Origin: AE-B3B sp964543295 | Lineage (GTDB): Bacteria; Aerophobota; Aerophobia; Aerophobales; AE-B3A | Direction of reading: 5' to 3' | NCBI GenBank assembly: GCA_964543295.1 | Contig: CAZIXA010000006.1 | Span: 19,124 to 83,123 of the forward strand | Length of the DNA: 64,000 nucleotides | Shown: positions 43,295-51,622 of the stretch, in pieces | Position numbering within the stretch: the stretch's first letter is position 1 | How the letters are laid out: every line of letters begins with the position of its first letter | The notes under the pieces: model-generated | The model's database searches: none | What the model saw: the letters and a program-made list of their open reading frames with translations, nothing else | Told to the model about the DNA's origin: nothing | Made by a program: the position numbers and the translations under genes

Positions 43295-43410
43295 AATATA
43301 ATGTTTCTAATAGTTCAGTCAAGAATGCCTCACTTTTCAATTATAAATATATAATAATTTTAGTCAAGTATTAGCTAATTTACATTATAAAGAATTATAA
43401 TTTTTGTCAA
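43295..43410 (-). promoter_or_regulatory. Three tandem promoters upstream of Rrf2-nifS
   Basis: Read on the minus strand: TTGACA (43410-43405) with TATAAT or TAATGT near 43388-43382; TTGACT (43367-43362), 16 bases, TATAAT (43345-43340); and TTGACT (43322-43317), 16 bases, TATATT (43300-43295). The region is very AT-rich. Confidence 0.6.
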
Positions 43411-43437
43411 GTAACTTTTGCAGGAGAGAATTGGTAG

Positions 43438-43491
43438 GTAGCCGCAGGCTTTAGCCTGCGTAAGACAGCGCAACTTAAAGGTTGCGGCTAC
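43438..43491. repeat. REP-like palindromic element
   Basis: GTAGCCGCAGGCTTTAGCCT at one end and AAGGTTGCGGCTAC at the other form a long stem with nested GCAGGCTTTAGCCTGC. It is typical of dispersed intergenic palindromes; only this copy was seen. Confidence 0.65.
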
Positions 43492-43497
43492 CTTAAA

Positions 43498-43575
43498 TGT
43501 GGAATCTGTGAATTTGAAATTGACGGTGAGTGCGATCTTTGTTATGATTGGACAAGATCACAATTCTTTCCATAA
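43498..43575 (+). pseudogene. Possible tail of a small CxxC protein
   Basis: The plus strand reads CGICEFEIDGECDLCYDW and then SQFFP-stop, with two Cys pairs, right after the palindrome. No start or ribosome site is present. It may be a remnant of a small zinc-binding protein. Confidence 0.25.
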
Positions 43576-43623
43576 ATAAGATAAAACTTCTTAGATAAGC
43601 TCTAGGGAGGGAGAGTTTTTAGC

Positions 43624-44265
43624 ATGAGACAGGTGATTTCTTTTGATTTGGATGGCACCCTGATCAAGCCTGATTTTAACTATCTAATCTGGTATGAGAT
43701 GATACCCAAGCTTTATGCCAAAAAGCAGGGGATTGAGCTTGAGGAGGCAAAAAGACTGGTAAAAAAAGAGTACGACAGGATCGGCGAGAATGATTTAAGG
43801 TGGTACCGGCTTGATTATTGGCTCGAACATTTTAAACTTAATAAAAGTCAAGAAGAGATACTTGAGAAATACATGGACAAGATAATCCTTTATCCCGATG
43901 TCCTGCCCAGCCTGAATTATCTGAAGAGAAGATACAAGCTAGTAATTGCTTCCGGCATGAGTGAGGATTTTATTTCCATTAAATTAAAAAAGAATAATCT
44001 CTCCCAGTTTTTTAGCCATATATTCTCCGCCATTTCTCTGGGATTAATTAAGAAAGAAAAGAGTTTTTATCTTGCTATGTGCAGGAGCTTAAATGTCAAG
44101 CCAGTTGAGCTTGTCCACGTTGGCGATCATTATGAGGTTGACTATCTGGTACCCAGGAAAATAGGGATAGAGGCATACTTTTTAGATCGGGTAAACCAGC
44201 GAAAAAAAGAGTTCGGAACAGTTAATAATCTGGAAGAGTTCACTAACCACTTGACTCAATGGTAA
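43624..44265 (+). CDS. HAD-superfamily hydrolase
   Basis: The 213-residue protein starts with VISFDLDGTLIKPDF (catalytic DxD) and has IASGMSED (motif II) and LVHVGDHYEVDYLVP (motif IV), so the phosphatase site is complete. The cap domain is helical. The substrate is unknown; sugar or nucleotide phosphates are typical. It stands alone on the plus strand, with a GGGAGGGAG site before the ATG. Confidence 0.88.
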   Translation: MRQVISFDLDGTLIKPDFNYLIWYEMIPKLYAKKQGIELEEAKRLVKKEYDRIGENDLRWYRLDYWLEHFKLNKSQEEILEKYMDKIILYPDVLPSLNYLKRRYKLVIASGMSEDFISIKLKKNNLSQFFSHIFSAISLGLIKKEKSFYLAMCRSLNVKPVELVHVGDHYEVDYLVPRKIGIEAYFLDRVNQRKKEFGTVNNLEEFTNHLTQW

Positions 44266-44288
44266 TTTTCTTTATGGTTTTTGAGGAT

Positions 44289-45110
44289 TTACGCTCCATT
44301 CAGACTTGAAGATTGGTGGGTCAAAACAGAATATAGCTCAGGTCGTCGATCAATAAAAAGATCGTTATAGTCCGTTAGGTGTTTATTCCGGGAACTAGCA
44401 GGATCTATGTTGACTGTGCCGATGGTTTCCTCTTGAGAGAGCCTCAGTAGTATCTGGCCTTCAGCATTAACTACCTGGCTGCCGCCGGTAAATTTAAGCT
44501 CTTTTTGAGTCCCGCGACGTTCTATCCCGGTCCTGTTGGCAGTTATACAGATTATCCGGTTCTCAATGGATCGAGTAACCATAGCCTTTTGACAGAAAGG
44601 AAGAATCAAATTTGCCGGATGGCAGATAAGCTCAGCCCCTTTGAGAGCTAGAATGCGAGTTGCTTCAGGAAAGATCCAGTCAAAACAGATCATAATGCCC
44701 AGTCTGGCTATTCCTATATCAAACACAGGAAACTCCAGATTTCCAGGAGTGAACCAGAACTTTTCCTCGTTGAAGAGGTGCACTTTACGATACCGGCCGA
44801 TAAATCCCTCTGGCCCAACTAAGATAGCGGAGTTATAGAAGTTTTCACCTTCTCTTTCAGCAAGTCCGGCCACAATGAAGGCATCTTTTTTTCTGGCAAC
44901 TCTTGAAAGCTCTTTGGTGGTAAAACCCTCCGGAACCTTCTCCGCTAAAGATTTTACTTCATCTCGTGAAGTAAAGAGATAACCAGTGGTAAAAAGCTCT
45001 GGCAGGACAATAAGATCAAAACTTTCTTTTAAAATGTAATCTTCTACTTTGGTGAGGTTAGCTTCAATCTGTCCAAATACAGGACTAAACTGTAAAACTC
45101 CTATTTTCAT
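44289..45110 (-). CDS. Carbon-nitrogen hydrolase (nitrilase superfamily)
   Basis: The catalytic triad is visible: Glu in IVLPELFTTGYLF, Lys in IGRYRKVHLFNEE and Cys in GIMICFDWIFPEA. The 273-residue length is usual for omega-amidase or N-carbamoyl/amidase types. Likely it hydrolyses an amide in the cytosol, but the substrate is not identifiable. Its ATG overlaps the stop of the preceding small frame by four bases. Confidence 0.9.
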   Translation of the reverse strand: MKIGVLQFSPVFGQIEANLTKVEDYILKESFDLIVLPELFTTGYLFTSRDEVKSLAEKVPEGFTTKELSRVARKKDAFIVAGLAEREGENFYNSAILVGPEGFIGRYRKVHLFNEEKFWFTPGNLEFPVFDIGIARLGIMICFDWIFPEATRILALKGAELICHPANLILPFCQKAMVTRSIENRIICITANRTGIERRGTQKELKFTGGSQVVNAEGQILLRLSQEETIGTVNIDPASSRNKHLTDYNDLFIDRRPELYSVLTHQSSSLNGA

Positions 45111-45457
45111 CTTCTTCTTCCCTGTCTATTCTTACTTTGATAGTTCTCTTTTCCAGCTTGTCGCACTAATTTGTTGAAAAGTATGGGTTGCAGGAAATCT
45201 TTTGTTAATTTTGACACAAAATTGTGATATGTCAAACAAGTCCCCCCAAACTTATCGAAACTCAAAGCGATGATACCTGTTTGATAATTAATTTCTGAAA
45301 AACTATTTATAACCATTATGTATAACCACGTTTCTCTACTCTTAGTACCGACAAAAGAATGATGCTCCTCGTCAGAAATGGCTAGACCTAAATTCTTAAA
45401 GAGTTTCTTTTCAACTTTAAATTGGCTGATGGGTGTCTGGATTGAACGTTCACACAT
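45107..45457 (-). CDS. Hypothetical protein upstream of the nitrilase
   Basis: The frame of 116 residues has no family I recognise and a very basic tail (KNRQGRRR). Its stop overlaps the ATG of the nitrilase gene as ATGA, which suggests real translational coupling. No good ribosome site precedes its start. It could be a chance frame. Confidence 0.3.
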   Translation of the reverse strand: MCERSIQTPISQFKVEKKLFKNLGLAISDEEHHSFVGTKSRETWLYIMVINSFSEINYQTGIIALSFDKFGGTCLTYHNFVSKLTKDFLQPILFNKLVRQAGKENYQSKNRQGRRR

Positions 45458-45680
45458 TCACCAGCCGCCATCGGTGAAGGCTGGAGTTTTAAAGGCATGT
45501 GTATGAGCGCGGCAAACCGCAAAGTCCGTAGTAGGCAAAGTGTGACGATTATCATTTTTCAGTGCCGCCTTCGTTTTCCCAGGAGAATAATATCGCGCCA
45601 GGCCTCCTTGCTTTTAGCAGCCATCCATTACCAAACCCAGCACTTAGTCAAAAACTCTCTAAAGGAACATGCTGGATACA
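45458..45680. other. Gap before the terminator at 45.7 kb
   Basis: I see only a short hairpin (TTCACC...GGTGAA near 45458-45480) and no convincing gene or repeat. Confidence 0.35.
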
Positions 45681-45715
45681 AAAAGAGGAGAGCAAAAGTC
45701 TATCTTGCTCTCCTC
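45680..45715 (-). terminator. Intrinsic terminator of the outer-membrane-like gene
   Basis: On the minus strand GAGGAGAGCAA (from 45715) pairs with TTGCTCTCCTC (ending 45685), followed by five T. It lies 50 bases after the stop at 45766. Confidence 0.85.
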
Positions 45716-45765
45716 TTGCTTTTACTATAGGCTACAAGGGGAAGTCAAAGTTTTGGTCACTTGGT

Positions 45766-46326
45766 TCAGAAAGCCCATCCTAGTTTGATGGCAACAGTTG
45801 GTCCAAGTCCTCCTACATCAATGTCTTTACCACTCCTTTGGAGATAAATGGCCCCGCAGGACCATTCAGCGGTAAGATTCTCACCCAGGAGATATTTGTA
45901 GCCCATATTAACTCCAGCACCTACCATAGAAACCGAAACTCCCCAGTCCTCTTCTGTTCCCCAATCAGCTCCCGCACCAAAACTTCCGTAGAAACCCCAC
46001 CATAGACCTTGTGGCGCAGTAGGCTTAAAGTAATTCTTAAGGCCCACTGTTGCTTTAACACCCAACGCTTTACGGCTAAAGGTAATGGCCGGGGTTACAT
46101 AAAGACTTGAGCTGGGACTGGTTACTTTCTCGTACTCGAGACCAAGTCCTCCCTGGAAAACTGCCGTCCCCAGCTTAGGCTTTTCCTCATAGAGCTGAAC
46201 AAGACCAGCTCCAGTTACGCTAACGACTCTTTTGGGTCTTTCCTCTGCCAGGGCTGCGCTTCCCCAGGTCCCTGCTATTAGGACCACCGCTAATACCAAC
46301 CAAATTCTCTTTATTGTTCCCTTCAT
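45766..46326 (-). CDS. Predicted outer-membrane beta-barrel protein
   Basis: From ATG 46326, with an AAGGAGGAAAG site, the 186-residue protein has a signal peptide ending WGSAALAEE. Short amphipathic strands rich in Gly, Tyr and Trp follow (GLWWGFYGSFGAGADWG), and it ends VAIKLGWAF with a C-terminal Phe, fitting a small eight-strand barrel. Function unknown. The predicted TetR operator and promoter at 46769-46820 lie upstream and probably control it. Confidence 0.65.
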   Translation of the reverse strand: MKGTIKRIWLVLAVVLIAGTWGSAALAEERPKRVVSVTGAGLVQLYEEKPKLGTAVFQGGLGLEYEKVTSPSSSLYVTPAITFSRKALGVKATVGLKNYFKPTAPQGLWWGFYGSFGAGADWGTEEDWGVSVSMVGAGVNMGYKYLLGENLTAEWSCGAIYLQRSGKDIDVGGLGPTVAIKLGWAF

Positions 46327-46477
46327 TTTCCTTTCCTCCTTTTTTGAGTCTTTGTGACCCATTTAACTTACCACTCTTCTTTTTTTCTTCTACTTTTCTT
46401 CGATGGCTCACCCCCTTCGTCTCGCTGTCAATTTCGCGGAGACTTTTGGGAAAATTGCGAAAGCTTATATAAAAACT

Positions 46478-46711
46478 CTAGAAAGTCAGCAGGTTATTCT
46501 TTGTAACCTTCCTTTCTCTGAGCCAGTTCCGGATCATCTTCTTTCTTTTCTCCCCTAAAGCTTCAGAGTCATCCCATGACTTCCACTTATCGTCTCCGGT
46601 GCTGCGCCTTTTTGCTTTTCCAGCGTAGCTTCAATCTCTTTTTTCTTCTATTTCTGTTCTTTCTGCCCATCTAGGCCTGCTGAAGTCCCTGGTATATTCG
46701 TCGTTAGACAT
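46478..46711 (-). pseudogene. Small charged ORF interrupted by TGA
   Basis: Starting at ATG 46711, the frame reads MSNDEYTRDFSRPRWAERTE, meets TGA after EEKRD, then goes on SYAGKAKRRSTGDDKWKSWD to a TAG at 46478. Both halves are rich in Lys, Arg, Asp and Glu. It lies just downstream of the TetR-type operator. It may be a broken small gene or a chance frame. Confidence 0.3.
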
Positions 46712-46768
46712 AAGAACTGGTCTAAGCGGGACCGGAGTATGGTGACTTCTTCATGCCTTTCAAAGTTT

Positions 46769-46824
46769 TGACTATTTAGTCATAACCGACTAGATAGTCA
46801 GATAATTATAATGATTTTTTAGAA
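46769..46824 (-). promoter_or_regulatory. Promoter with TetR-type operator, copy 2
   Basis: On the minus strand TTGACACTTTCTAAAAAATC leads to TATAAT and then to the palindromes GACTATCTAGTCGG and TGACTAAATAGTCA. The same block precedes the TetR gene at 51.1 kb. Confidence 0.7.
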
Positions 46825-46887
46825 AGTGTCAAGGGGGGTGTCTCAAAACACTAGGATGCAACTGTGACAGAGCACTGGGTGGTTAAG

Positions 46888-47225
46888 TTAAGATTGGCAG
46901 GAAGGAAAAAGGAAGGGAATTAAGCCGATTAAGAGCCAGAATAGTCTTGCTGGTGTCAACATATAAACACAAATTGCTCGCCTGTTCCGCATTTTCTCAA
47001 CCAAATAGATCGAGGGAACTTGAACCAACTGGGCCAACGCAGGGATGGCAGTTAAGAGTCCAATTACTGTATTGGAGGCTCCAAGTTTCAAGGCAAAGGC
47101 AACCAGAAAGACACCTCCTCTGTCAGGGTTACCATCGCCTGAGAAGTTGAACCATCCTTTATGACACTTTTAAGGCTGGATTCAATTTCTTGGTCCGTTA
47201 ACGTGTCTTTAACTAGGAATCTCAT
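46888..47225 (-). pseudogene. Frameshifted, truncated MFS transporter
   Basis: From ATG 47225 one frame reads MRFLVKDTLTDQEIESSLKS and then SQAMVTLTEE. After a one-base shift near 47110 the next reads GGVFLVAFALKLGASNTVIG, LLTAIPALAQLVQVPSIYL and VEKMRNRRAICVYML. This is the first 110 residues of a major-facilitator transporter; the remaining ten or so helices are missing. It is a decayed remnant. Confidence 0.75.
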
Positions 47226-47286
47226 CTTAAATCCCCTTGAAACTGAGAGAGGACAGCACGAGGTCGTAAGGAATTGGAGCTTTCAT

Positions 47287-47949
47287 CTAACTTACTTCTC
47301 TCATTTCTGTAAAGCTGCCATAGCAAATGAGGTTATCTCCAGCATGGAGCTTATGATTCCCCCTGGCAACCAAAATCCTTTCTTCGTCTCTTTCGATAGC
47401 TAAAACCAGGATTTTCTTTTCCCCCAAATCAGAGTTAGCCAAGGTCTTTCCCACAGAGGGCGATCCTTCATGTAAGGTAATCTCACCGATGCCGAAGTCT
47501 TCCCCGAGATCGAGTATTCGCTCTATAGTCCTTTTCTGAAGTTGGAATTTTTCTCGAAGTTTTTCCTCGATTTTCTTAGAGAGCAAGCGGGCGAGCCTGG
47601 TGTGAGTCGCCATTTTAAATATCAGATAAAGGGCGATTATGAGAATAATGAATCGCAGTATTGCCCAGGAAGAGGTTACCGTGAGAAATGAAGAAACCAG
47701 TCCCGCAATGACTGCCACCGTTCCGGCATTTCCGATGATCATAAGAAGAGAAATTATTCGGCGCCTCATTGGATGGTTAAGCACCAGTTCTGCCTCTCTG
47801 GTGGTAAATCCGGTACCGGTGAGAGCCGAAAGAGCCTGAAAACTTGCCGTGGGCTTATCAAGGCCAGTGAGCTGAAGGGCTACCATAGCTACCTTTCTTA
47901 TCATAACACTAATAAATACCACGACGATTATAAGGATAATTCCACCCAT
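47287..47949 (-). CDS. Membrane protein with RCK-C (TrkA-C) domain
   Basis: Residues 1-110 have three membrane segments, with a TGTGFTTREAELVLNHPMRRR loop between them. Residues 145-220 form a TrkA-C domain (IGEITLHEGSPSVGKTLANS and LVARGNHKLHAGDNLICYGS), the ligand-sensing part of potassium channels and transporters. There is no pore signature, so it may be a regulator or a partial transporter subunit. It lies 33 bases after corA. Confidence 0.8.
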   Translation of the reverse strand: MGGIILIIVVVFISVMIRKVAMVALQLTGLDKPTASFQALSALTGTGFTTREAELVLNHPMRRRIISLLMIIGNAGTVAVIAGLVSSFLTVTSSWAILRFIILIIALYLIFKMATHTRLARLLSKKIEEKLREKFQLQKRTIERILDLGEDFGIGEITLHEGSPSVGKTLANSDLGEKKILVLAIERDEERILVARGNHKLHAGDNLICYGSFTEMREVS

Positions 47950-47982
47950 TAGCTAAACCTCCTAAGTTTATTATTCGGCTTT

Positions 47983-49047
47983 TTATAACCATTTTTTTCT
48001 CCTAAAGTAAACTAACATTAAAATACCTATAACAATCATTGTACCCAAAATGAGAGGATAAGCCCAAAACCATTCAAGTTCGGGCATATATTTAAAGTTC
48101 ATACCATAAATGCCTGCTATAAACGTCAAAGGAATGAATATGGTAGCAATAATGGTCAATACTTTCATAACCTGGTTCATTTTATTGCTGATGCTGGAAA
48201 GATAAATATCGAGCATCCCAGAAAGGATATCTCGCGAGGTCTCGATGGTATCAATTACCTGAATGGTGTGATCGTAAACATCTCTTAGGTATATGTCTGT
48301 TGACTCATGAATAAGTGTTGATTCTGTCCTTTGCAGGCCACTGACAACTTCCCTTAAAGGCCAGACTGATTTACGTAAAAATATCAATTTTCTTTTTAAG
48401 GTGTGAATAGCCTGGAGGGTCTCTGGAGTTGGGTTGGCAACTAACTCTCCTTCGATAGATTCTATCCTTTCTCCAAGTTTCTCTGGGATTATGAAATAGT
48501 TATCGACGATGGTATCCATCAAAGCATAGGCAAGATAATCAGCGTCCGTTTTTCTTATCCGACCTTTCCCAGTTCTAATTCTTTCTCTCACTGGGTTAAA
48601 AACATCTCCCTTCCTTTCCTGGAAGGAAATCACAAAATTTGAGCCCAGAATCAAACTCACTTGCTCCATTTGGATTTCACCCTCTTTTTCATCATGATAA
48701 AGCATTTTTAAGGCAATGAAGATGTAATCGTCAAAATCCTCTATTTTGGGACGTTGTTCAGTATTTAAGATATCTTCCAGAGTCAGCGGATGTAAGCCAA
48801 AATGGTTTCCAACTTTTTCGATAATCTCCAGATCGTGAATCCCATCGATGTTAATCCAGGTTACCGTTGGCTTATCCTTAAAGGGAAAACATTCCTCAAC
48901 CCTTTTTATCTCCTTTTCCTCAAAATTAGCTTCATCATAGTCAATAAGGCTAATCCTTACCTTCTCGGCCTTCTCCTCTCCTATATTAACTAGAGTCCCG
49001 GGAGGAAGACCAACCCTTTTTGATCTTTTCTTAATGAATCTGGACAT
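47983..49047 (-). CDS. corA: CorA magnesium/cobalt transporter
   Basis: This 354-residue protein has the long cytosolic domain of CorA and two C-terminal membrane helices. The pore motif YGMNF is in FIAGIYGMNFKYMPELEW near residue 318. CorA forms a pentamer that lets Mg2+ into the cell. The loop after the motif has acidic residues, as expected. The ATG is preceded by a GGAGGTGAATTG site. Confidence 0.93.
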   Translation of the reverse strand: MSRFIKKRSKRVGLPPGTLVNIGEEKAEKVRISLIDYDEANFEEKEIKRVEECFPFKDKPTVTWINIDGIHDLEIIEKVGNHFGLHPLTLEDILNTEQRPKIEDFDDYIFIALKMLYHDEKEGEIQMEQVSLILGSNFVISFQERKGDVFNPVRERIRTGKGRIRKTDADYLAYALMDTIVDNYFIIPEKLGERIESIEGELVANPTPETLQAIHTLKRKLIFLRKSVWPLREVVSGLQRTESTLIHESTDIYLRDVYDHTIQVIDTIETSRDILSGMLDIYLSSISNKMNQVMKVLTIIATIFIPLTFIAGIYGMNFKYMPELEWFWAYPLILGTMIVIGILMLVYFRRKKWL

Positions 49048-49090
49048 TACAATTCACCTCCCGCCGAGTAATATAGCAAATAACGGTATG

Positions 49091-49151
49091 GGTGTAAAAG
49101 AGGTTCTAGGTAGCAGAAATTTAGATATGGGGGAGCAAACTCTTTTACACC
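49091..49151. repeat. 12-base inverted repeat upstream of corA
   Basis: GGTGTAAAAGAG (49091-49102) and CTCTTTTACACC (49140-49151) are exact complements 37 bases apart. They lie 44 bases before the corA start. They may be a leader hairpin or an operator pair. Confidence 0.55.
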
Positions 49152-49289
49152 GTGGTAGGTGCAGTTTAATATTATAAAGAACCAAGTTCAATTTCCATTT
49201 GTCGGCTTCCCTATAAGAACGTCTGTTTTCGTAAGAGCTCCAGTGGAGATTCCTTTTTGATTAATTCTCCGCCTGCTACTCAAAGGCCA

Positions 49290-49400
49290 GCTTTTCCTAA
49301 AAATCCCTCTATCCCACAACTGGCTTGGGAAAAATCTCTTGACAGAGGAGCTTCAAATTTAGCAAGTTCTTACAGTTGTCTTGGCTCAGGAAAGTCTCTC
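49290..49400 (-). repeat. R1 element, copy e
   Basis: On the minus strand: GCTCCTCTGTCAAGAGATTT, AAGCCAGTTGTGGGATAGAG, then GGATTTTTAGG. CCTCTGTC pairs with GATAGAGG and a T-run follows. It lies 3' of the ATP-grasp gene in the same orientation. Confidence 0.65.
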
Positions 49401-49485
49401 AATTAGAAATCGGGTAATTAGGTGATAACAGGGGCTATTAATATAGGTGGAAACAAATGCTGTTTCTTTATGTTTATGAGACTTT

Positions 49486-50307
49486 TTAAGTAAATTCCAT
49501 TCCTTTTTTGAGATCATAAGAGCTTATCTCCCCTTGACCTATCGTACATACAGTTTCAACTAAATAATCAGCTATCAGCTCTAACCAGTTTTCTATGCGC
49601 TTTACCCCTGCTGGAAAGTCATTTACTTCCAGGGCATAGTAACCATCTTCACTCTCTATAAGATCCATTCCCCCTATCACCATTTCCATGCTATCGAAAC
49701 AGCGCAGGGCCCCCTCCATTATCTCATCCGGAAGGAATACCTCCCAGGCCTTACCCTCGTTGGGATGAAAAAAACTCTTAACCACCTTCCCTATCTTATA
49801 GATTCTGGTTACACCGTCATTATTGGAAATAAATTTTTGTAGATATATCCACTTTTTCCGCAAATTCTTTAGACTCTCTACTGATTTTACATATATTATT
49901 CCCTTTGAACGCCCATATAAAGGTTTCACCAGAGCGGGAAACATAGAACCATCCACATTTTCTAAAATATTTTCCTTTGAAGCAAATACTGTTCTCGGTA
50001 CCTTCAAACCCGATTGTTTCATAATCTCATCGGAGATTAGCTTATTACTACTAAGGCATAAAGCCCGGTAGGAGTTTATCACCACAGTTCCCATCTCCTC
50101 AAGGTATTGGGCAAGCCACAGATACTCGCGCTCACGAATCTTTACTATGACAACATCGTAGTTCCTTAACGAGGAAATATCAGGATTAATCAGGCAGGGA
50201 CTAATTATTTGAGAAACTATGCCTTTGCTTAAAAGGTAATTATTTAAAGATACGAGTAGGGATTTCGATGATTTGATTTTTTCTGAAGTGAGAAGTCCTA
50301 CTTTCAT
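49486..50307 (-). CDS. ATP-grasp ligase (RimK-like)
   Basis: The 273-residue protein has the ATP-grasp pattern: LVKPLYGRSKGIIYVKS near residue 136, YLQKFISNNDG near 163 and the metal-binding end IESEDGYYALEVNDFPAG near 232. RimK-type enzymes link an amino acid to a protein or small acceptor using ATP. The substrate is unknown. It lies 107 bases after the TetR gene on the same strand and is followed by R1e. Confidence 0.82.
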   Translation of the reverse strand: MKVGLLTSEKIKSSKSLLVSLNNYLLSKGIVSQIISPCLINPDISSLRNYDVVIVKIREREYLWLAQYLEEMGTVVINSYRALCLSSNKLISDEIMKQSGLKVPRTVFASKENILENVDGSMFPALVKPLYGRSKGIIYVKSVESLKNLRKKWIYLQKFISNNDGVTRIYKIGKVVKSFFHPNEGKAWEVFLPDEIMEGALRCFDSMEMVIGGMDLIESEDGYYALEVNDFPAGVKRIENWLELIADYLVETVCTIGQGEISSYDLKKGMEFT

Positions 50308-50414
50308 ATAATCTCCTTTGTTCCTTTGGACAATGAATGTTTTCTCTACCCTTGTTTACTATAAGAGTAACCTGCGTTTCTTGCCCCCGAGCCACTCTGC
50401 AGCCGATTAATTTA

Positions 50415-51056
50415 TTAGTGTCTCTTTTCTTCTTTTTGTTCAGCGGCTATGATCCCGCGCAAAAAAGTCGCGGAAATAACTCCTGTCTTATCGACAAGGG
50501 CTCCCTTTCTTTCATTGATTATCCATTGGGAAATAAAACCGATAACGATGCCGTGAAAAACATACGCTTGATTTGCTGAATTAAATGGTCGAAAAACTCC
50601 CTTTCTAATTCCATCATCGAGAACATCGGCTAAAAAATTTATATATTTTTTATAATTACTCTGCATCTTTTGTGTGTATCGGTTTTCAAAATCCTGATGT
50701 AGCGCTCCTCTTATGAAGAAAAGAACATTGAAAAGAGCCCTTTTTTTCTCAAAAAAAGTAAAATGAGCATTGACCAATTTCTCAATTACCTCATGAGGAT
50801 CCTCTATCCCAGCTATTTCTCGCTTACAGTAACCGAGTAAATCATCAATACTCTTTCTGGTTAAATACGCCACAAGATCCAACTTATTTTTAAAATGGCA
50901 GTAAATAGTGCCCTTTCCCACATCGGCTTCTTCAGCAATCTCGTCAAGCGTAGCCCGAAAGAGACCTTTTTTGGAAAAAGTTTTGTACGAAGCACGGATA
51001 ATTTTGTTAAAGGTATTGATTTTTCTTCTCTCGCTTCGGCTTAGCACCTGGGTCAT
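50415..51056 (-). CDS. TetR family transcriptional regulator
   Basis: The N-terminal helix-turn-helix is clear: IIRASYKTFSKKGLFRATLD, then IAEEADVGKGTIYCHFKNK. A helical ligand domain follows, for 213 residues in all. Two palindromes after its own -10 (TGACTATTTAGTCA and CGACTTAGTCG) recur at 46769, so it probably represses itself and the transcript toward the outer-membrane-like gene. Confidence 0.93.
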   Translation of the reverse strand: MTQVLSRSERRKINTFNKIIRASYKTFSKKGLFRATLDEIAEEADVGKGTIYCHFKNKLDLVAYLTRKSIDDLLGYCKREIAGIEDPHEVIEKLVNAHFTFFEKKRALFNVLFFIRGALHQDFENRYTQKMQSNYKKYINFLADVLDDGIRKGVFRPFNSANQAYVFHGIVIGFISQWIINERKGALVDKTGVISATFLRGIIAAEQKEEKRH

Positions 51057-51108
51057 TTTTCTCCTCCGATTCTCAATTATTTAATAAAAAATATCTTTCT
51101 ATCAGTTT

Positions 51109-51171
51109 TGACTATTTAGTCATAATCGACTTAGTCGTCAGATAATTATAATCGTTTTGAAAAAAAGTCAA
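51109..51171 (-). promoter_or_regulatory. Promoter with TetR-type operators, copy 1
   Basis: On the minus strand TTGACT (51171-51166) and TATAAT (51150-51145) are followed by CGACTAAGTCG and TGACTAAATAGTCA. A repressor bound here would block the start site. Confidence 0.72.
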
Positions 51172-51316
51172 GGGGTATATTCGACTTTTGCTGAAAAATT
51201 CATATAGTTTTCCCGGGGTGCTGAATCGAACACGAATTGAGAAAATAGCAAAGTGGAAAGGGACTTTCTGCGTGACAAAACTTATTGTTCAGTTTGTTTT
51301 ACTTCCCTCATTGTGT

Positions 51317-51562
51317 CTACCCCTCAAACTCCTTATGAATTAACGCCTTCGACCCAAACAGAAGCCAAAAGAAAAGGTCAAAACCTATCAACGCTTTCTT
51401 TTCCATTACTTGAAAAGTCCCAAAACCAACTAAAGTAACTTTTTCTTCTCTGCCCAGGCAGTCAGTTATAGCTGAGATTACTGCATTAACCACTCCCCTA
51501 GACATTCTCTTTATTAGCCCTGTCTGATTGACTACTTCCTCTACCAGGTCCGCTTTGTTCGT
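51317..51562 (-). pseudogene. HU gene with ACG start and lost C-terminus
   Basis: From ACG at 51562 it reads TNKADLVEEVVNQTGLIKRM, then VTLVGFGTFQVMEKKA. After that the normal DNA-binding arm is replaced by LIGFDLFFWLLFGSKALIHK. The usual ATG is ACG, preceded by AAAAGG. A shorter ATG frame opens at 51505. Without its arm the product should not bind DNA. Confidence 0.75.
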
Positions 51563-51622
51563 CCTTTTTCAGTTAACGGAAAGTTTGTTTCTACATAACA
51601 GTATGCTTTTATCGATTTTAAG

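Noticed and set aside
46630..46640. TGA in the small ORF at 46478-46711 as selenocysteine
   Set aside because: No selenocysteine-insertion hairpin is evident and the residue context (KRD-stop-SYAG) is not a known selenoprotein motif. TGA is used as a stop elsewhere in the window.
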